From: Akkermansia sp.
GTDB lineage: Bacteria > Verrucomicrobiota > Verrucomicrobiia > Verrucomicrobiales > Akkermansiaceae
Direction: 5' to 3'
Assembly: GCA_017555025.1 (NCBI GenBank)
Contig: JAFZHC010000018.1
Location: 37,066-101,065 of the forward strand
DNA length: 64,000 nt
Part shown: positions 26,400 through 35,762 of the stretch, piece after piece
How the letters are laid out: the number at the start of each line of letters is the position of its first letter
How positions within the stretch are numbered: position 1 is the first letter of the stretch
Position numbers and translations under genes: made by a program
Notes under the pieces: generated by a model
Database searches by the model: none
Told to the model about the DNA's origin: nothing
Seen by the model: the letters and a program-made list of their open reading frames with translations, nothing else

Positions 26400-27323
26400 A
26401 TGTCTTTACCCTCGAAATTGGCGGAGAGATTTCTCACCTACATGGCTGTAGAGAAAAATGCCTCTGCCCATACTTTGGCGGCGTACCGCCGCACTTTGCA
26501 GCAATTTCGGGATTGGATGGGAGCGAGGTTTGTAAGCTGGCATGAATGCGAGGCTGACAGCTTTCGCGGCTGGCTTTATGAGGCTATGCAGCAGGAGCTG
26601 AAGCCCGCCTCCATACGTCTGCGATTTGCAGCGCTGCGTTCCCTCTACGCTTACCTTATGCGGCGCGAAGGGTTGCAGGTCAACCCTCTGGCTGAGGTAA
26701 CGCTGCCCAAGGCCCGGCATGGTTTGCCGGTGCACCTGAGCCTGCACCAGATGGAGGAATTGCTGTCCTTACCTTTGCGCACACCGGTTGATAAAAAGAG
26801 CCCGGATTGGCTCCCGTACAGGGATGCCGCTATTCTGGAGCTGTTCTACTCATGTGGCATACGCCTTAGTGAATTGGTGGGGTTGAATGCTGATGCTCTG
26901 CAGCCGGGGGTAGAGTGTGTGCGGGTGATGGGTAAAGGTCGCAAAGAACGCCTGGTACCGGTGGGGGATTATGCTCGTGAGGCTTTGCAGAATTACCGCC
27001 TTCGTGCAGGCCTCGACCCGCAAGGGCCGCTTTTTATCAGCCGTTTACGTAGACGTATGACGGGGCGAAGTGTGCAGCTGATGCTGGATAAATATCTGCG
27101 TTGCTCTGACTTGCCCTTCCACATATCACCGCATAAATTGCGCCATACCTTTGCAACGCACATGCTTGATGCCGGGGCTGATTTGCGCTCGGTGCAGGAG
27201 TTGCTGGGGCATGCCTCGCTTTCCACTACTCAAATCTATACACATGTCACTAAAACGCGCATGAAGGCAGCTTATCTTAATGCTCACCCGCGTGCGATGG
27301 AAGATGAAGAGTCGGACGATTAA
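26400..27323 (+). CDS. xerC: Tyrosine recombinase XerC/XerD type
   Basis: I start at MSLPSKLAERFLTYM (307 residues); the upstream in-frame extension covers the inverted-repeat region. The N-terminal SAM-like core-binding domain (about 1-90) precedes the catalytic domain with Arg in SCGIRLSELVGL, Lys in MGKGRKERLVP, HKLRHTFATHM, and LGHASLSTTQIYTHV with the nucleophilic tyrosine. Xer recombinases resolve chromosome dimers at dif. The length and the SELVGL motif fit the housekeeping enzyme and not an element-borne integrase. XerC and XerD cannot be told apart with certainty. Confidence 0.88.
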   Translation: MSLPSKLAERFLTYMAVEKNASAHTLAAYRRTLQQFRDWMGARFVSWHECEADSFRGWLYEAMQQELKPASIRLRFAALRSLYAYLMRREGLQVNPLAEVTLPKARHGLPVHLSLHQMEELLSLPLRTPVDKKSPDWLPYRDAAILELFYSCGIRLSELVGLNADALQPGVECVRVMGKGRKERLVPVGDYAREALQNYRLRAGLDPQGPLFISRLRRRMTGRSVQLMLDKYLRCSDLPFHISPHKLRHTFATHMLDAGADLRSVQELLGHASLSTTQIYTHVTKTRMKAAYLNAHPRAMEDEESDD

Positions 27324-27356
27324 GAGCGACAAGGGTGGTGTTTTATATATTCCATC

Positions 27357-27890
27357 ATGAAGTTACAGGGTGTTTATTACAAAAGGAGCTGGGAAAAGGC
27401 TCCGGAAGGGTTGGAATACATGTATGAAGGAGCCCGGGAGGTGCTGCTGTACCATTACTGGCTTGTTTTAGACGATATATGCCTTCATATCATCCCCTCT
27501 GATATAGAGTTGCAGGTGTGCGATGCGCCCCCGGAGGATGCTCATGCGTTTTTTATCTCCACGAATGAGGACTGTTGCGAAGCCATGCATAGCTCATTCC
27601 CCGGCGCCGAGCTGACGAAGATTTTGGATATACGAGATGGGGAATTGGGCTATTTCTTTTATTTTGATAACGGCGGCCTTATTTCCCTTGAAAAGTTTTG
27701 GGGAACTATGATGGAACCGACAGTCAATGCCTATTGGCGGATGTATTTTGAAACGCGGAAACTGCGTGAAGATGATGACTGGTTGCTTGCTCTGGGACGT
27801 ATCATTTTACCGGAGGAATTGCTGGCACAAAGGAGCAACGTAGGAGCCGGTGGCATGCCTGCAAGGTCACCCGGGAGGGAAAATGTTTAA
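27357..27890 (+). CDS. Hypothetical protein
   Basis: I do not recognise this 177-residue soluble protein. It is rich in aromatic residues and acidic (YWLVLDDICLHIIPSD, LGYFFYFDNGGLISLEKFWG). There is no signal peptide or membrane segment. It starts 33 bp after xerC and its stop overlaps by 3 bp the stop of the convergent transglutaminase gene. Confidence 0.6.
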   Translation: MKLQGVYYKRSWEKAPEGLEYMYEGAREVLLYHYWLVLDDICLHIIPSDIELQVCDAPPEDAHAFFISTNEDCCEAMHSSFPGAELTKILDIRDGELGYFFYFDNGGLISLEKFWGTMMEPTVNAYWRMYFETRKLREDDDWLLALGRIILPEELLAQRSNVGAGGMPARSPGRENV

Positions 27891-29197
27891 AACCAACTGA
27901 AGACTTCTTCTTTTGCTGAGTTCCACCATTCGATTACTTTTTGTTCAGCCTCGTGGTATAGGTGGGAGCATTGGGTGGCGGCTTCGTGTTGCATGTGCTG
28001 AAGTTCTTGTTCGATGGGGGTGAAGTCGAGTGAGTTATACCAAGCTTGAAGGTTAAATTGCTCAAGCCAGCTGCGGGCTTGTTGAACGCTGGCATTTGCC
28101 AGTTCCATGACTTCCTCTGTAAGTTTGGGCGGTGTGCCTGAGTGGTCGAAGGTGAGGCGGACAACACCGGCTCCTTTTTCCGGGCCGCTCCAAGTGCGGA
28201 TAGAGCGGAGTGCTGGGAAGGCTTGCACGTTGTCCAGAAGGCTGCGCTCAAAAGCAGGTCGGTCGCCAAAGGCGGTGAGATAGCACTCAAACTCGGTTTC
28301 GCCATTGGCAATGGCTGCGACAACACTCTGCCACATCTGCCCATAATTGGTAAAGTAGCGTGCATTGGTGCGGAAGTAGAGCGCGTCCTTTTTGGCTGAG
28401 ACGGGGAGTGAATCCCGCACCCAGCTGTGGTCACGGGCAATTTCTTGGTCGTTCAGAAGAAAGTAATTGTGAGTAAGCACCTGAGCATCGCTGCCAATGA
28501 TGGCCGGGTCGTCCCAGGTGGCATCCACATGGTACCATTCACCATCCACCTGTGCGAGGTTCCAAGCATGGTCTTCGTTGGTGCGGCCGACGACAATATG
28601 GCATGGTATGTCTGCCAAGCGCAGGAGCAACCAGAGGGTGCGGCTGTAGGTCTCGCAAACGCCTTTGTTTGTGAGGAGCATGGTGGTGCAGGAGCCGTCT
28701 GCCTGCAAGTCGTATGTAGCGCGGCGTACGAGGTCATCGTGCAGGACTCGCACTTTGTCGTAGTCGCTCATTTGGGGGGAAATGAGCTCTGCTACGCGTT
28801 TGCGTGCTATGTCGAGGGCCTGTTGTTCATGCGGAGTTAATGAGGCGACTTGTTCCGGGTGGAGATGGGCGGCCAGCAGTCGGGCATTGTCGTGATAGGT
28901 GAACTCAAACAGCACCGATCGGTCAGGATGCTGGGTGAGTGAGAAGGCTTTGCTGTAGTTCTGCCAGAGCGAGGAAAGCATGATTTGCTTAACCTGCTTA
29001 CCTTTCATGCTCTTGGTAAACATGCAGTTTGTGCGGGTTTGGCCGCGCAGGGCAAGCTCCTCCAGATGATTATTGAGCTCTGCCATGCTGTGAATGAGAA
29101 CCATATCGCGCTTGAGCTCCAGATAGCCCGGCTGCTCCTGTGCGTGAGAGTGGCTCAAGGGGAGGAGGATGAGCAGAAGCAGGAGAAGTGGCATCAT
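27887..29197 (-). CDS. Secreted transglutaminase-like cysteine protein
   Basis: The 436-residue protein has a signal peptide (MMPLLLLLLILLPLSHSHAQ) and a transglutaminase-core domain: Cys181 in NKGVCETYSRT, His210 in EDHAWNLAQV, and Asp225 in WYHVDATWDD form the expected triad. Bacterial members of this fold act mostly as cysteine proteases or amidases on peptides or cell-wall material. The C-terminal half (about 290-436) is beta-rich, then helical, and unassigned. It lies 21 bp behind a sensor kinase on the same strand and is probably in its operon. Confidence 0.8.
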   Translation of the reverse strand: MMPLLLLLLILLPLSHSHAQEQPGYLELKRDMVLIHSMAELNNHLEELALRGQTRTNCMFTKSMKGKQVKQIMLSSLWQNYSKAFSLTQHPDRSVLFEFTYHDNARLLAAHLHPEQVASLTPHEQQALDIARKRVAELISPQMSDYDKVRVLHDDLVRRATYDLQADGSCTTMLLTNKGVCETYSRTLWLLLRLADIPCHIVVGRTNEDHAWNLAQVDGEWYHVDATWDDPAIIGSDAQVLTHNYFLLNDQEIARDHSWVRDSLPVSAKKDALYFRTNARYFTNYGQMWQSVVAAIANGETEFECYLTAFGDRPAFERSLLDNVQAFPALRSIRTWSGPEKGAGVVRLTFDHSGTPPKLTEEVMELANASVQQARSWLEQFNLQAWYNSLDFTPIEQELQHMQHEAATQCSHLYHEAEQKVIEWWNSAKEEVFSWF

Positions 29198-29218
29198 ATG
29201 AATTGCTTAGTATTCAGT

Positions 29219-30784
29219 TTATTCTCCCAATGGGAGAGTGAGGAGGAAGGTGCTGCCTTTGTTGTCAGTTTTTTCCAAAGTGAGCTCGCCGCCTATGGAA
29301 CGGGCGAGGTCGCGGGAAAGCGCTAAGCCCAGTCCAACGCCGGGTTTGCGACCGTTTTCTGACCGGGCGGAGCGGGAGAATGGGCGGAAGAGTGATTTTT
29401 GCAGCTCGACAGGAATGCCCGGCCCATTATCACTAAAGCGAATGGATAGAACCCGATGAGTTTGAAGCACATTGATATTGACTTCGGGATGTTCGGCTTC
29501 GGCGTATTTGATGCTGTTATCTGCGAGGTTGGTAAGAATTTGTTCTACAGAAAGCAAATCTGTGCGCAGAGTAATGAGAGTGGTGCGGGGATCTAGGGTG
29601 TAATGGAAGTTTACACCGTTTTTCTGAAGACGTTCCTTGATTTTTGCAAAGAGTGTGGGCAGCAGCTTGCTGCAGGCTCCTACATCCTGACGGCCACGTA
29701 CTTTGCCGCGGGTGAGTTTGGCGAATGAGAGTACATTTTCGACCAAGTGCCCCAGGCGGCGGCTTTCGTTGTACAGGGTTTCGTGGTATTCTGCCACTTG
29801 TGCTTCGGTGAGCTTGCCGCTCATGAGCATTTCAGTATAGAGATTAAAGCTCGTGAGGGGGGTGCGTAGTTCGTGGGTGACTGCTGAAACAAAATCGCTG
29901 CGTCGACGTTCCAAGCGAGCGTAAAAGGCAAGCAGGCCAAAGAGGATGATGATGGAAAGAATGGAGATAAGCCATGCGCTTGCCACCGTTCCCTGAAGTG
30001 CACTTTCTCGCTGAGCACTATCGGGCAGATTGATTTTGTTGCCCGGTTTGAGAATCATGGGCAGGGGGGAAAGATTGCTGATTTCTCCCCGTTGAATGAG
30101 GCGGATTTCCGGGGCTTCGAGCCCGGGTTCAACCAGAGGCTGAAGTCGCTCTGCAATTTTTGCAGTATCGATTACAAAACCGTCAGCCCCATAGCCGTGA
30201 GTTGTGGGAAAACTGCGCTGGCACACCAGAAGTCCCTCGTAGAACCAGGTAAAGAATGGTGCTGGCGGACCCGTCAGTTTAAGTGGTTCATCGCTGTTGG
30301 GGTCGTAGCCTTGGTAGACGCTGATGACTGCTTTGTGAACTTCCGGGTCGTACTTAATGTTTTTGTCAGTATCGATGATAGGAGCATTGGGATTAAAGGC
30401 TTTGCGCCGTATGGCATCGACGATGATGGGGGTTTTGTTGAGCCATTCGAGCAGAGCTTCATCACCTTGGGGGCATTGGATGCCCTGTGATGTGAGCATG
30501 AAAAAACCCTTGTTGAAGTCGGCTTTGCCCCCTTCAGGCATGTTGTAGTACATGAGGCCGATGGGGGGCTTATTACCGAGTTTGTTACGCTCGGCGTTCA
30601 TGAGACGAGTGACTTCGGCTTGTACTCTGGGCAGAGAGAGCTCCAGCAGGCGGTTGGCCTGGCTTTGTCGGTCAATTTGCAACAGACGCTCTTCGAGCGT
30701 GGCGGCCTCGTGAGCCTGCCAGAGTGCAGCGCCTACAACCAGTAGGGAAAAAAGAATGAGGATGGCGGTGAGTTTCTTTTTCAT
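29219..30784 (-). CDS. Sensor histidine kinase
   Basis: This 521-residue protein has a first membrane helix at about 5-22, a periplasmic sensor region of about 240 residues that I cannot assign, and a second helix at about 268-288. The HisKA phosphoacceptor is His304 (VTHELRTPL). The ATPase domain has NLADNSIKYA, FSDNGPGIP and GVGLGLALSRDL. It autophosphorylates and passes phosphate to the adjacent OmpR-type regulator, whose stop overlaps its start by 4 bp. Confidence 0.92.
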   Translation of the reverse strand: MKKKLTAILILFSLLVVGAALWQAHEAATLEERLLQIDRQSQANRLLELSLPRVQAEVTRLMNAERNKLGNKPPIGLMYYNMPEGGKADFNKGFFMLTSQGIQCPQGDEALLEWLNKTPIIVDAIRRKAFNPNAPIIDTDKNIKYDPEVHKAVISVYQGYDPNSDEPLKLTGPPAPFFTWFYEGLLVCQRSFPTTHGYGADGFVIDTAKIAERLQPLVEPGLEAPEIRLIQRGEISNLSPLPMILKPGNKINLPDSAQRESALQGTVASAWLISILSIIILFGLLAFYARLERRRSDFVSAVTHELRTPLTSFNLYTEMLMSGKLTEAQVAEYHETLYNESRRLGHLVENVLSFAKLTRGKVRGRQDVGACSKLLPTLFAKIKERLQKNGVNFHYTLDPRTTLITLRTDLLSVEQILTNLADNSIKYAEAEHPEVNINVLQTHRVLSIRFSDNGPGIPVELQKSLFRPFSRSARSENGRKPGVGLGLALSRDLARSIGGELTLEKTDNKGSTFLLTLPLGE

Positions 30785-31476
30785 GTGTGTTCATTCCACT
30801 TGTAGCCCCGTCCGCGAACATTTTCAAAACACGCGGCTGCGGCAGGACCTATTTTTTCTCGTAATCGGGTTAAAGTAACGGGGACTGTGCGGGTTTTTTC
30901 GGGGCCGGAGCTTATGCCCCAAACGCGCAGTAGCAATTCCTCTTGAGCGATAACTCGGTTGGGGTGTGTGAGGAAGTAGCGGAAAAGATCGAATTCTTTT
31001 TCACTGAGTGGTATGCTGCTTCCGTCATCGGCCATGGTTGTGCGGGTGGCGGGGTCGAGTTTTCCGCCGGGGAAACTCAATGTGGAGCCTGCTGCCCGCT
31101 GACGACCGGGAGAGCGGCGCAGAACGGCCGTGATGCGTGCCAGAAGTTCTGCTATGCTGAAGGGTTTGACCACATAGTCATCTGCCCCGAGCTCCAACCC
31201 ATTAACGCGCTCTTGTTCTTCTCCGTGTGCCGTAAGGATGATACTGGGAATGCCCGGGCACTCGCGTGCCATGATTTTAAGGAGCTGAAATCCGGTGAGT
31301 TGAGGCATGTTGACATCCAGCAGAGCAAGGTCAACTTCCCGGGTGAGGAGGAGCTCCAGGGCTCGGCGGCCGTCTTCAGCCGCGAGAACTTCATAACCGG
31401 CTCCCTCCAGAGTGTCGGTCAGTACGCGGCGAATCGGCGCGTCATCTTCCGCTACCAGTATGCACCTCTCGTTCAT
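30781..31476 (-). CDS. OmpR-family response regulator
   Basis: The 231 residues comprise a receiver domain (acidic pair EDD at 10-12, phosphoacceptor Asp54 in LLDVNMP, Thr/Lys in ILTAHG and YVVKPF) and a winged-helix C-terminal domain (PLSEKEFDLFRYFLTHPNR, RVWG, RTVPVTLTRLREKI). It is the partner of the kinase downstream. The start at 31476 is followed closely upstream by its -10 box, so the transcript may be leaderless. Confidence 0.93.
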   Translation of the reverse strand: MNERCILVAEDDAPIRRVLTDTLEGAGYEVLAAEDGRRALELLLTREVDLALLDVNMPQLTGFQLLKIMARECPGIPSIILTAHGEEQERVNGLELGADDYVVKPFSIAELLARITAVLRRSPGRQRAAGSTLSFPGGKLDPATRTTMADDGSSIPLSEKEFDLFRYFLTHPNRVIAQEELLLRVWGISSGPEKTRTVPVTLTRLREKIGPAAAACFENVRGRGYKWNEHT

Positions 31477-31482
31477 GGGGAA

Positions 31483-31512
31483 ATCTTAGCATATTGTCCC
31501 CTCTTTCCGCAA
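31483..31512 (-). promoter_or_regulatory. Candidate promoter of the two-component operon
   Basis: Minus strand TTGCGG (31507-31512) and TAAGAT (31483-31488), 18-bp spacer. The -10 box ends 6 nt before the ATG. Confidence 0.5.
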
Positions 31513-31640
31513 GAAAAATGCCTGATGTTACACAATTGTGACGCAATTGTGCCGCCGGGTGCAGAGAAAATGCTCGCGATGGACAGGGTAGCATGCTAGA
31601 CTGAAAGCAGCACCGGAAGCTACAGCGAGTGAGAGCAAAG

Positions 31641-32210
31641 ATGAATCAAATACCGGATAGCATAGAACTGCCGTCTGCTGGTAAGTGGGCCGAACCCGCG
31701 GATGTGGAAGCGTGGGCGCTTGCCTGCCTGATTGCCTTGGGGCTGAGTGATTGGAGTTTTGGGTGGGACCGGGCCGTACGGCGTCTGGGGTGCTGTAGTT
31801 ATACGCGACGCAGGATAACACTCTCTCGCCATTATGTGGCGGCTTATTTGCTAAAGAATGCGGACATGGTGCGTCGTACCGTACTGCATGAGCTGGCTCA
31901 TGCGTTGACCATGGTGCGGCACCATAAGAGTGGGCATGGTTGGCTATGGCAGCAGTATTGTACCCTGCTGGGGATAGCCGGAGAACAGGCTAGTTGCAAG
32001 TGCGATGATTTTACTCCGGCTCATTATCGTGCTCGGAAGATTCGCTACGTGTTGTGCCATCGCCAAACCGGCGAGATATTCCGCCGCTATACCGTGAAAC
32101 CTCGCAAAAATGCCCGAAGTCTGGCTCGTACCTACATAGTAGGCCGAAAAGAGGAAACTTTGGGACAGCTTATATTACGCTGTGTTGATGAACCCTCTGC
32201 CGGGAAGTAG
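31641..32210 (+). CDS. SprT-like zinc metalloprotease-fold protein
   Basis: The 189-residue protein has HELAHAL (His83, Glu84, His87) followed by a third histidine in SGHGWLWQ, the zinc site of SprT/Spartan-type proteins. The C-terminal part has scattered cysteines (C-x-C, then YVLC) that could form a second metal site. Bacterial SprT proteins are poorly characterised; eukaryotic Spartan repairs DNA-protein crosslinks. An in-frame ATG at 31629 is an alternative start. Divergent from the two-component operon. Confidence 0.75.
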   Translation: MNQIPDSIELPSAGKWAEPADVEAWALACLIALGLSDWSFGWDRAVRRLGCCSYTRRRITLSRHYVAAYLLKNADMVRRTVLHELAHALTMVRHHKSGHGWLWQQYCTLLGIAGEQASCKCDDFTPAHYRARKIRYVLCHRQTGEIFRRYTVKPRKNARSLARTYIVGRKEETLGQLILRCVDEPSAGK

Positions 32211-32248
32211 AGTGGCTGAAAAGGTGGGCGAGTATGCTCTCGGAATTT

Positions 32249-33034
32249 TTACAGGCTGTGGTTAACTGCCCAAAGCTCGCCAAGCTTGTGAGAGCTCGCT
32301 ATGGCTTTGGTGATATACTGAAGTGAAAGTTCCACGGCTGTTATCAAATCGTACCCCTTGGCCAGATGGGCTGCTACAGCGCTGGAAAGGGTGCAGCCGG
32401 TACCATGCGTAGAGATTCCCTCAGTACGGGGGTGCGACCAATGGTGAGCTGTGCCATCGCTGAGCACGAGAATATCGGTGCAGGTGCTGCCGCTGAGGTG
32501 ACCACCTTTCGCCAATACGGCGCATTGATATCGGTTAGCTAAGACGGCAGCCGCCTGTTGCAGCTCTGCGGGGGTGCAGATGGGAGCATCTGTGCCGAGC
32601 AGGCGCTGCAGTTCATCGAGATTGGGGGTAAGCAGGGCGGTACGGGGCATGAGGTGCTGCTCGTACACGCTAATGGCAGCCTGCAGAATGAGGGGCTCGC
32701 CGGCGGTGGCAATCATGACGGGATCTACCACGATGGGACCGTTGAAGCCTTGCAGCTCGGCTGTAACCGCTTTAACAATCTCGGGGCTGTAAAGCATGCC
32801 GGTTTTGATGGCTGCCACAGGAAAGTGCTGCAGGCAAATGCGCACCTGATCGGCTACGAACGAAGGCTCCATGGCAACAATGCCCTCTACCTTGCCCGGT
32901 ACTTCGCTTACAACGCAGGTGATGGCTGTAAGGGGGTAGCACCCAAGGGCAAAGCCGGCCTTTAAGTCGGCCTGGATACCGGCGCCGGCAGAGCAGTCGG
33001 AGCCGGCTATGCTGAGGTAAACCGGTGCACTCAT
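32249..33034 (-). CDS. thiD: Hydroxymethylpyrimidine/phosphomethylpyrimidine kinase
   Basis: This 261-residue ribokinase-fold enzyme phosphorylates HMP and HMP-phosphate for thiamine synthesis. Visible: SIAGSDCSAGAGIQADLKAG at the N-terminus, GMLYS, DPVMIATAGEPL, LTPNLDE, KGGHL and the anion-hole block THGTGCTLSSAVAA. Its start overlaps the gatA stop by 4 bp (ATGA). No other thi gene is near, so it could serve salvage. Confidence 0.92.
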   Translation of the reverse strand: MSAPVYLSIAGSDCSAGAGIQADLKAGFALGCYPLTAITCVVSEVPGKVEGIVAMEPSFVADQVRICLQHFPVAAIKTGMLYSPEIVKAVTAELQGFNGPIVVDPVMIATAGEPLILQAAISVYEQHLMPRTALLTPNLDELQRLLGTDAPICTPAELQQAAAVLANRYQCAVLAKGGHLSGSTCTDILVLSDGTAHHWSHPRTEGISTHGTGCTLSSAVAAHLAKGYDLITAVELSLQYITKAIASSHKLGELWAVNHSL

Positions 33035-34440
33035 GATAAGGCCGTTTCCAGAGCAGAGGCTACGCGCAGAAGGTCAACTTCTGCAAAATGTTTACCAAGC
33101 AGCTGTACGCCGACGGGGCGGGCTCCTTCGGGCTGCGGGCAGGGAACGGAGATGCCGGGAAGACCTGCCAGATTGGCCGGAATGGTGTAGATGTCTGCCA
33201 GATAAATTTGCAGCGGTGTCATATCGGAGCCTTCCAGAGCCGGTGCCGGCGTGGGGGCAACGGGGCCAAGGATGAAATCCACCTTCTCAAACGCATCGGC
33301 AAAGTCCTGTGCAACCAGAGCGCGTACTTTCTGAGCCTTGGCATAGTAGGCATCGTAGAAGCCGCTGGAGAGTACATAGGTACCCAGAATGATACGGCGT
33401 TTGACTTCTGCGCCAAAGCCTTCGGCGCGAGAGCGGCTGTAGAGGTCATCCAAGCCGTTGGTGTTGGCTGCACGGTGACCATAACGGATGCCATCGAAGC
33501 GGGAGAGGTTGGAGGAGGCCTCGGCACAGGCTATAATATAGTATGCTGCCACAACCGCCTCTGCATGGGGAAGAGAAATTTCTACGATTTCAGCCCCCAG
33601 CTCAGTAAGCTTCTGTACAGCTGTCCGAACGGCAGCTGCTACGGCAGGGTCGTTACCTTCGGAAAGGTACTCTTTAGGTAAGCCGATTCGAACGCCCTTG
33701 ATGTCCTGCCCAAGGCCTGCGGTAAAGTCAGCAGTGGGCTCAGTAGAGGAGGTGGAATCCTTCGCATCGTGACCGCAAAGTGCATTGAGAAGCAGGGCTG
33801 CGTCTTCTACATTCCGGGTGAGCGGTCCAATCTGATCCAAGGATGAGGCAAAGGCTACAAGGCCGTAGCGCGACACGCGACCGTATGTGGGCTTGAGACC
33901 TACGATGCCGCAATGTGAAGCAGGTTGGCGAATGGAACCACCGGTATCTGATCCGAGGGCTGCAATAGCCATGCCGCCTGCAACGGCTGCAGCAGAGCCG
34001 CTGGAGGAGCCGCCGGGTACGTGACCGGGAGCTGCCGGATTGTCCGTTACTCCGTATGCTGAGTTTTTGCCGAAAGAGCCCATGGCGAATTCATCCATGT
34101 TGGCGCGGCCGAAGGGAATGGCACCTGCTGCGCGAAGACGGGTGATGGCAGTAGCATCGTAAGGAGAGCGGAAGGTGTCGAGAATGCGCGAGGCGCAGCG
34201 GGTGGGCTCACCCTGAATGCAGATGTTGTCCTTTACAGCAATGGGGATGCCACCGAGAGGCAGACTGATGTCTGCCTTGGCTGCTGCTGCTTTTGCGGAC
34301 TCTTTATCCCACGATATGTAGGCATTGACAGCGGGATTATGCTTTTCGATAGCGCTGGAAATCTCATCCACCAGTTCGGTGGGGGTGATAGCGCCGGAGG
34401 TTAATTGCTTGCGCCAGTAGGAAATGGAACCGTTAAGCAT
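33031..34440 (-). CDS. gatA: Asp/Glu-tRNA amidotransferase subunit A
   Basis: This 469-residue amidase-signature protein has catalytic Lys in IAVKDNICIQG and the serines of GGSSSGSAAAVAGG and GSDTGGSIRQPASHCG. GatA hydrolyses glutamine and channels ammonia to GatB, which amidates misacylated Glu-tRNA(Gln) or Asp-tRNA(Asn). gatC is 18 bp upstream; gatB is not in the window. The following gene thiD overlaps it. Confidence 0.95.
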   Translation of the reverse strand: MLNGSISYWRKQLTSGAITPTELVDEISSAIEKHNPAVNAYISWDKESAKAAAAKADISLPLGGIPIAVKDNICIQGEPTRCASRILDTFRSPYDATAITRLRAAGAIPFGRANMDEFAMGSFGKNSAYGVTDNPAAPGHVPGGSSSGSAAAVAGGMAIAALGSDTGGSIRQPASHCGIVGLKPTYGRVSRYGLVAFASSLDQIGPLTRNVEDAALLLNALCGHDAKDSTSSTEPTADFTAGLGQDIKGVRIGLPKEYLSEGNDPAVAAAVRTAVQKLTELGAEIVEISLPHAEAVVAAYYIIACAEASSNLSRFDGIRYGHRAANTNGLDDLYSRSRAEGFGAEVKRRIILGTYVLSSGFYDAYYAKAQKVRALVAQDFADAFEKVDFILGPVAPTPAPALEGSDMTPLQIYLADIYTIPANLAGLPGISVPCPQPEGARPVGVQLLGKHFAEVDLLRVASALETALS

Positions 34441-34458
34441 GACTGGGAAAAGAGGGGG

Positions 34459-34755
34459 TTAATGGGCAGACTCTACTACCTTGGGTACGCGGAATTGGCC
34501 GTCTTCTGCGGCGGGGGCGTTGGCAACAGCGGCATCGTTGCTCAGGCTGTCGCCGGGAATATCCTCGCGCACAGCATCGAAGACGGGCAGGGGGTGGTAC
34601 ATGGGCGCCACCTCTGAGGTGTCCCATTGTTCCAATTGTGCGACGTGGTTGAGAACCTGATTGAGATCTGCTGAGAAACTTGCTGTCTCTTCAGGGGTGA
34701 GATCAAGCTTGGCCAGCTTGGCGATGTAGGCTACGTCTATGAGAGCTTGCGCCAT
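34459..34755 (-). CDS. gatC: Asp/Glu-tRNA amidotransferase subunit C
   Basis: The 98-residue protein has the GatC pattern: an N-terminal helix with VAYIAKLAKLDLTPEE, a middle VLNHVAQLEQWDT and the C-terminal belt LRxD-like region (AVREDIPGDSLSNDAAVANA) ending in FRVPKVVES. It wraps GatA to GatB. It is followed 18 bp later by gatA. Confidence 0.93.
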   Translation of the reverse strand: MAQALIDVAYIAKLAKLDLTPEETASFSADLNQVLNHVAQLEQWDTSEVAPMYHPLPVFDAVREDIPGDSLSNDAAVANAPAAEDGQFRVPKVVESAH

Positions 34756-34769
34756 GGTCGAAGATTTGT

Positions 34770-35075
34770 TTATTGATTAAGGATATAGATGCACAGACTG
34801 TAGAGCCCGTAAATGGAAGCAATCAGAGCGGCGAGGAGGATGAGGTTTTCTCCCAGCACGCTACGGGTTTGACTGGAGCCGGTCGAAATAACGACATGCT
34901 TGCGACGACGTCGCTTTTCTACGACCTCTTCGTTGGGGCCGAGGGTGTTGTTCGGGCGAGCCCATTGATCTTCATAGTACTCCCGACTGCGGCGGAATTC
35001 CTGCTCTTGGCGATAACGAGCCTGGCGCTCCATTTGCTCGAATTCTCTTTGACGGCTGATGCGGTCTCTTGCCAT
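34770..35075 (-). CDS. Small membrane-anchored hypothetical protein
   Basis: This 101-residue protein has a charged Arg/Glu/Tyr-rich helical N-terminus (about 1-45), a KRRRRK patch and a single C-terminal hydrophobic helix (about 77-98). It should be tail-anchored with the charged part in the cytoplasm. I do not recognise a family. It sits 14 bp upstream of gatC in an apparent operon. Confidence 0.6.
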   Translation of the reverse strand: MARDRISRQREFEQMERQARYRQEQEFRRSREYYEDQWARPNNTLGPNEEVVEKRRRRKHVVISTGSSQTRSVLGENLILLAALIASIYGLYSLCIYILNQ

Positions 35076-35089
35076 GGTAGTAGTGCAGT

Positions 35090-35725
35090 TCAGGGGGTGG
35101 TGATAAGAATGTAGACAATCCAGCTGATGAGAATCAACAGGAAAAGAGGAAGATGGAAAGCCAGACCTTTGGCCATTTCTTCACGAAGCTTTTTCCAGGT
35201 AAGTTGTTCTTGTTTGCTTTCACCCGGTTTGTGGCAAAGAACGTCCGTGTGGCTGTATTTATGGCCACAGGCGTATGCCTCGTTGAAGTCATTTTCGGCG
35301 CGGTCTAATTTGGGGAGAGCCTCGCGCAGTCGCTCGGTTACTCCCTCGGGCGGCCACTTGTCGGGCTGTAAAGCTGAAAGAATCTGAAGGTGGCGCTTGA
35401 AGCATTCGCAAACATGTTCCAGCTCCTGCTGTTCCTTGTTCATGGACTCTAGCTCGCGCTCGATGCGACGTACGGAGTTGTGAATTTTTTGCCCGACTTC
35501 ATTCAAATCAGCATTGAAACCGGCCTTGCGCATGGTGCTTTGCTCAAGTGCCCGACTTTGGTTCTCTGACAGAAGGCGCTGCTGCTCAAATAATTCTGCC
35601 TGCATGCGGAGCTTCTCAACCTGCTCACGCACGCGCTCCGGAGAATGGATTTCACCATCAACCGCGTGAGGACTCAATTCCATCTGGCGGTATGGTTGCT
35701 GCGATCTGATATCCACTGTAGGCAT
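35090..35725 (-). CDS. Coiled-coil membrane-anchored hypothetical protein
   Basis: The start is fixed at 35725 (MPTVDIRSQQPYRQM) by a GGGAG ribosome binding site. The longer possible start at 35791 would lie in the -35 box. The 211 residues have a long heptad-rich helix at about 35-110, a middle with three or four cysteines and histidines (HVCECF, YACGHKYSHTDVLC) that could bind metal, and a C-terminal membrane helix at about 188-208. The topology resembles the following gene. First gene of the gatCA-thiD operon. Function unknown. Confidence 0.65.
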   Translation of the reverse strand: MPTVDIRSQQPYRQMELSPHAVDGEIHSPERVREQVEKLRMQAELFEQQRLLSENQSRALEQSTMRKAGFNADLNEVGQKIHNSVRRIERELESMNKEQQELEHVCECFKRHLQILSALQPDKWPPEGVTERLREALPKLDRAENDFNEAYACGHKYSHTDVLCHKPGESKQEQLTWKKLREEMAKGLAFHLPLFLLILISWIVYILITTP

Positions 35726-35762
35726 AGTACTCCCTTTATGTCTGTGCGAATTTTGTAAGGAA

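Noticed and set aside
26400..27323. Tyrosine recombinase as a sign of an integrated element
   Set aside because: Length, motifs and surroundings fit the housekeeping Xer enzyme; no att-like repeats, tRNA disruption or phage genes lie beside it.
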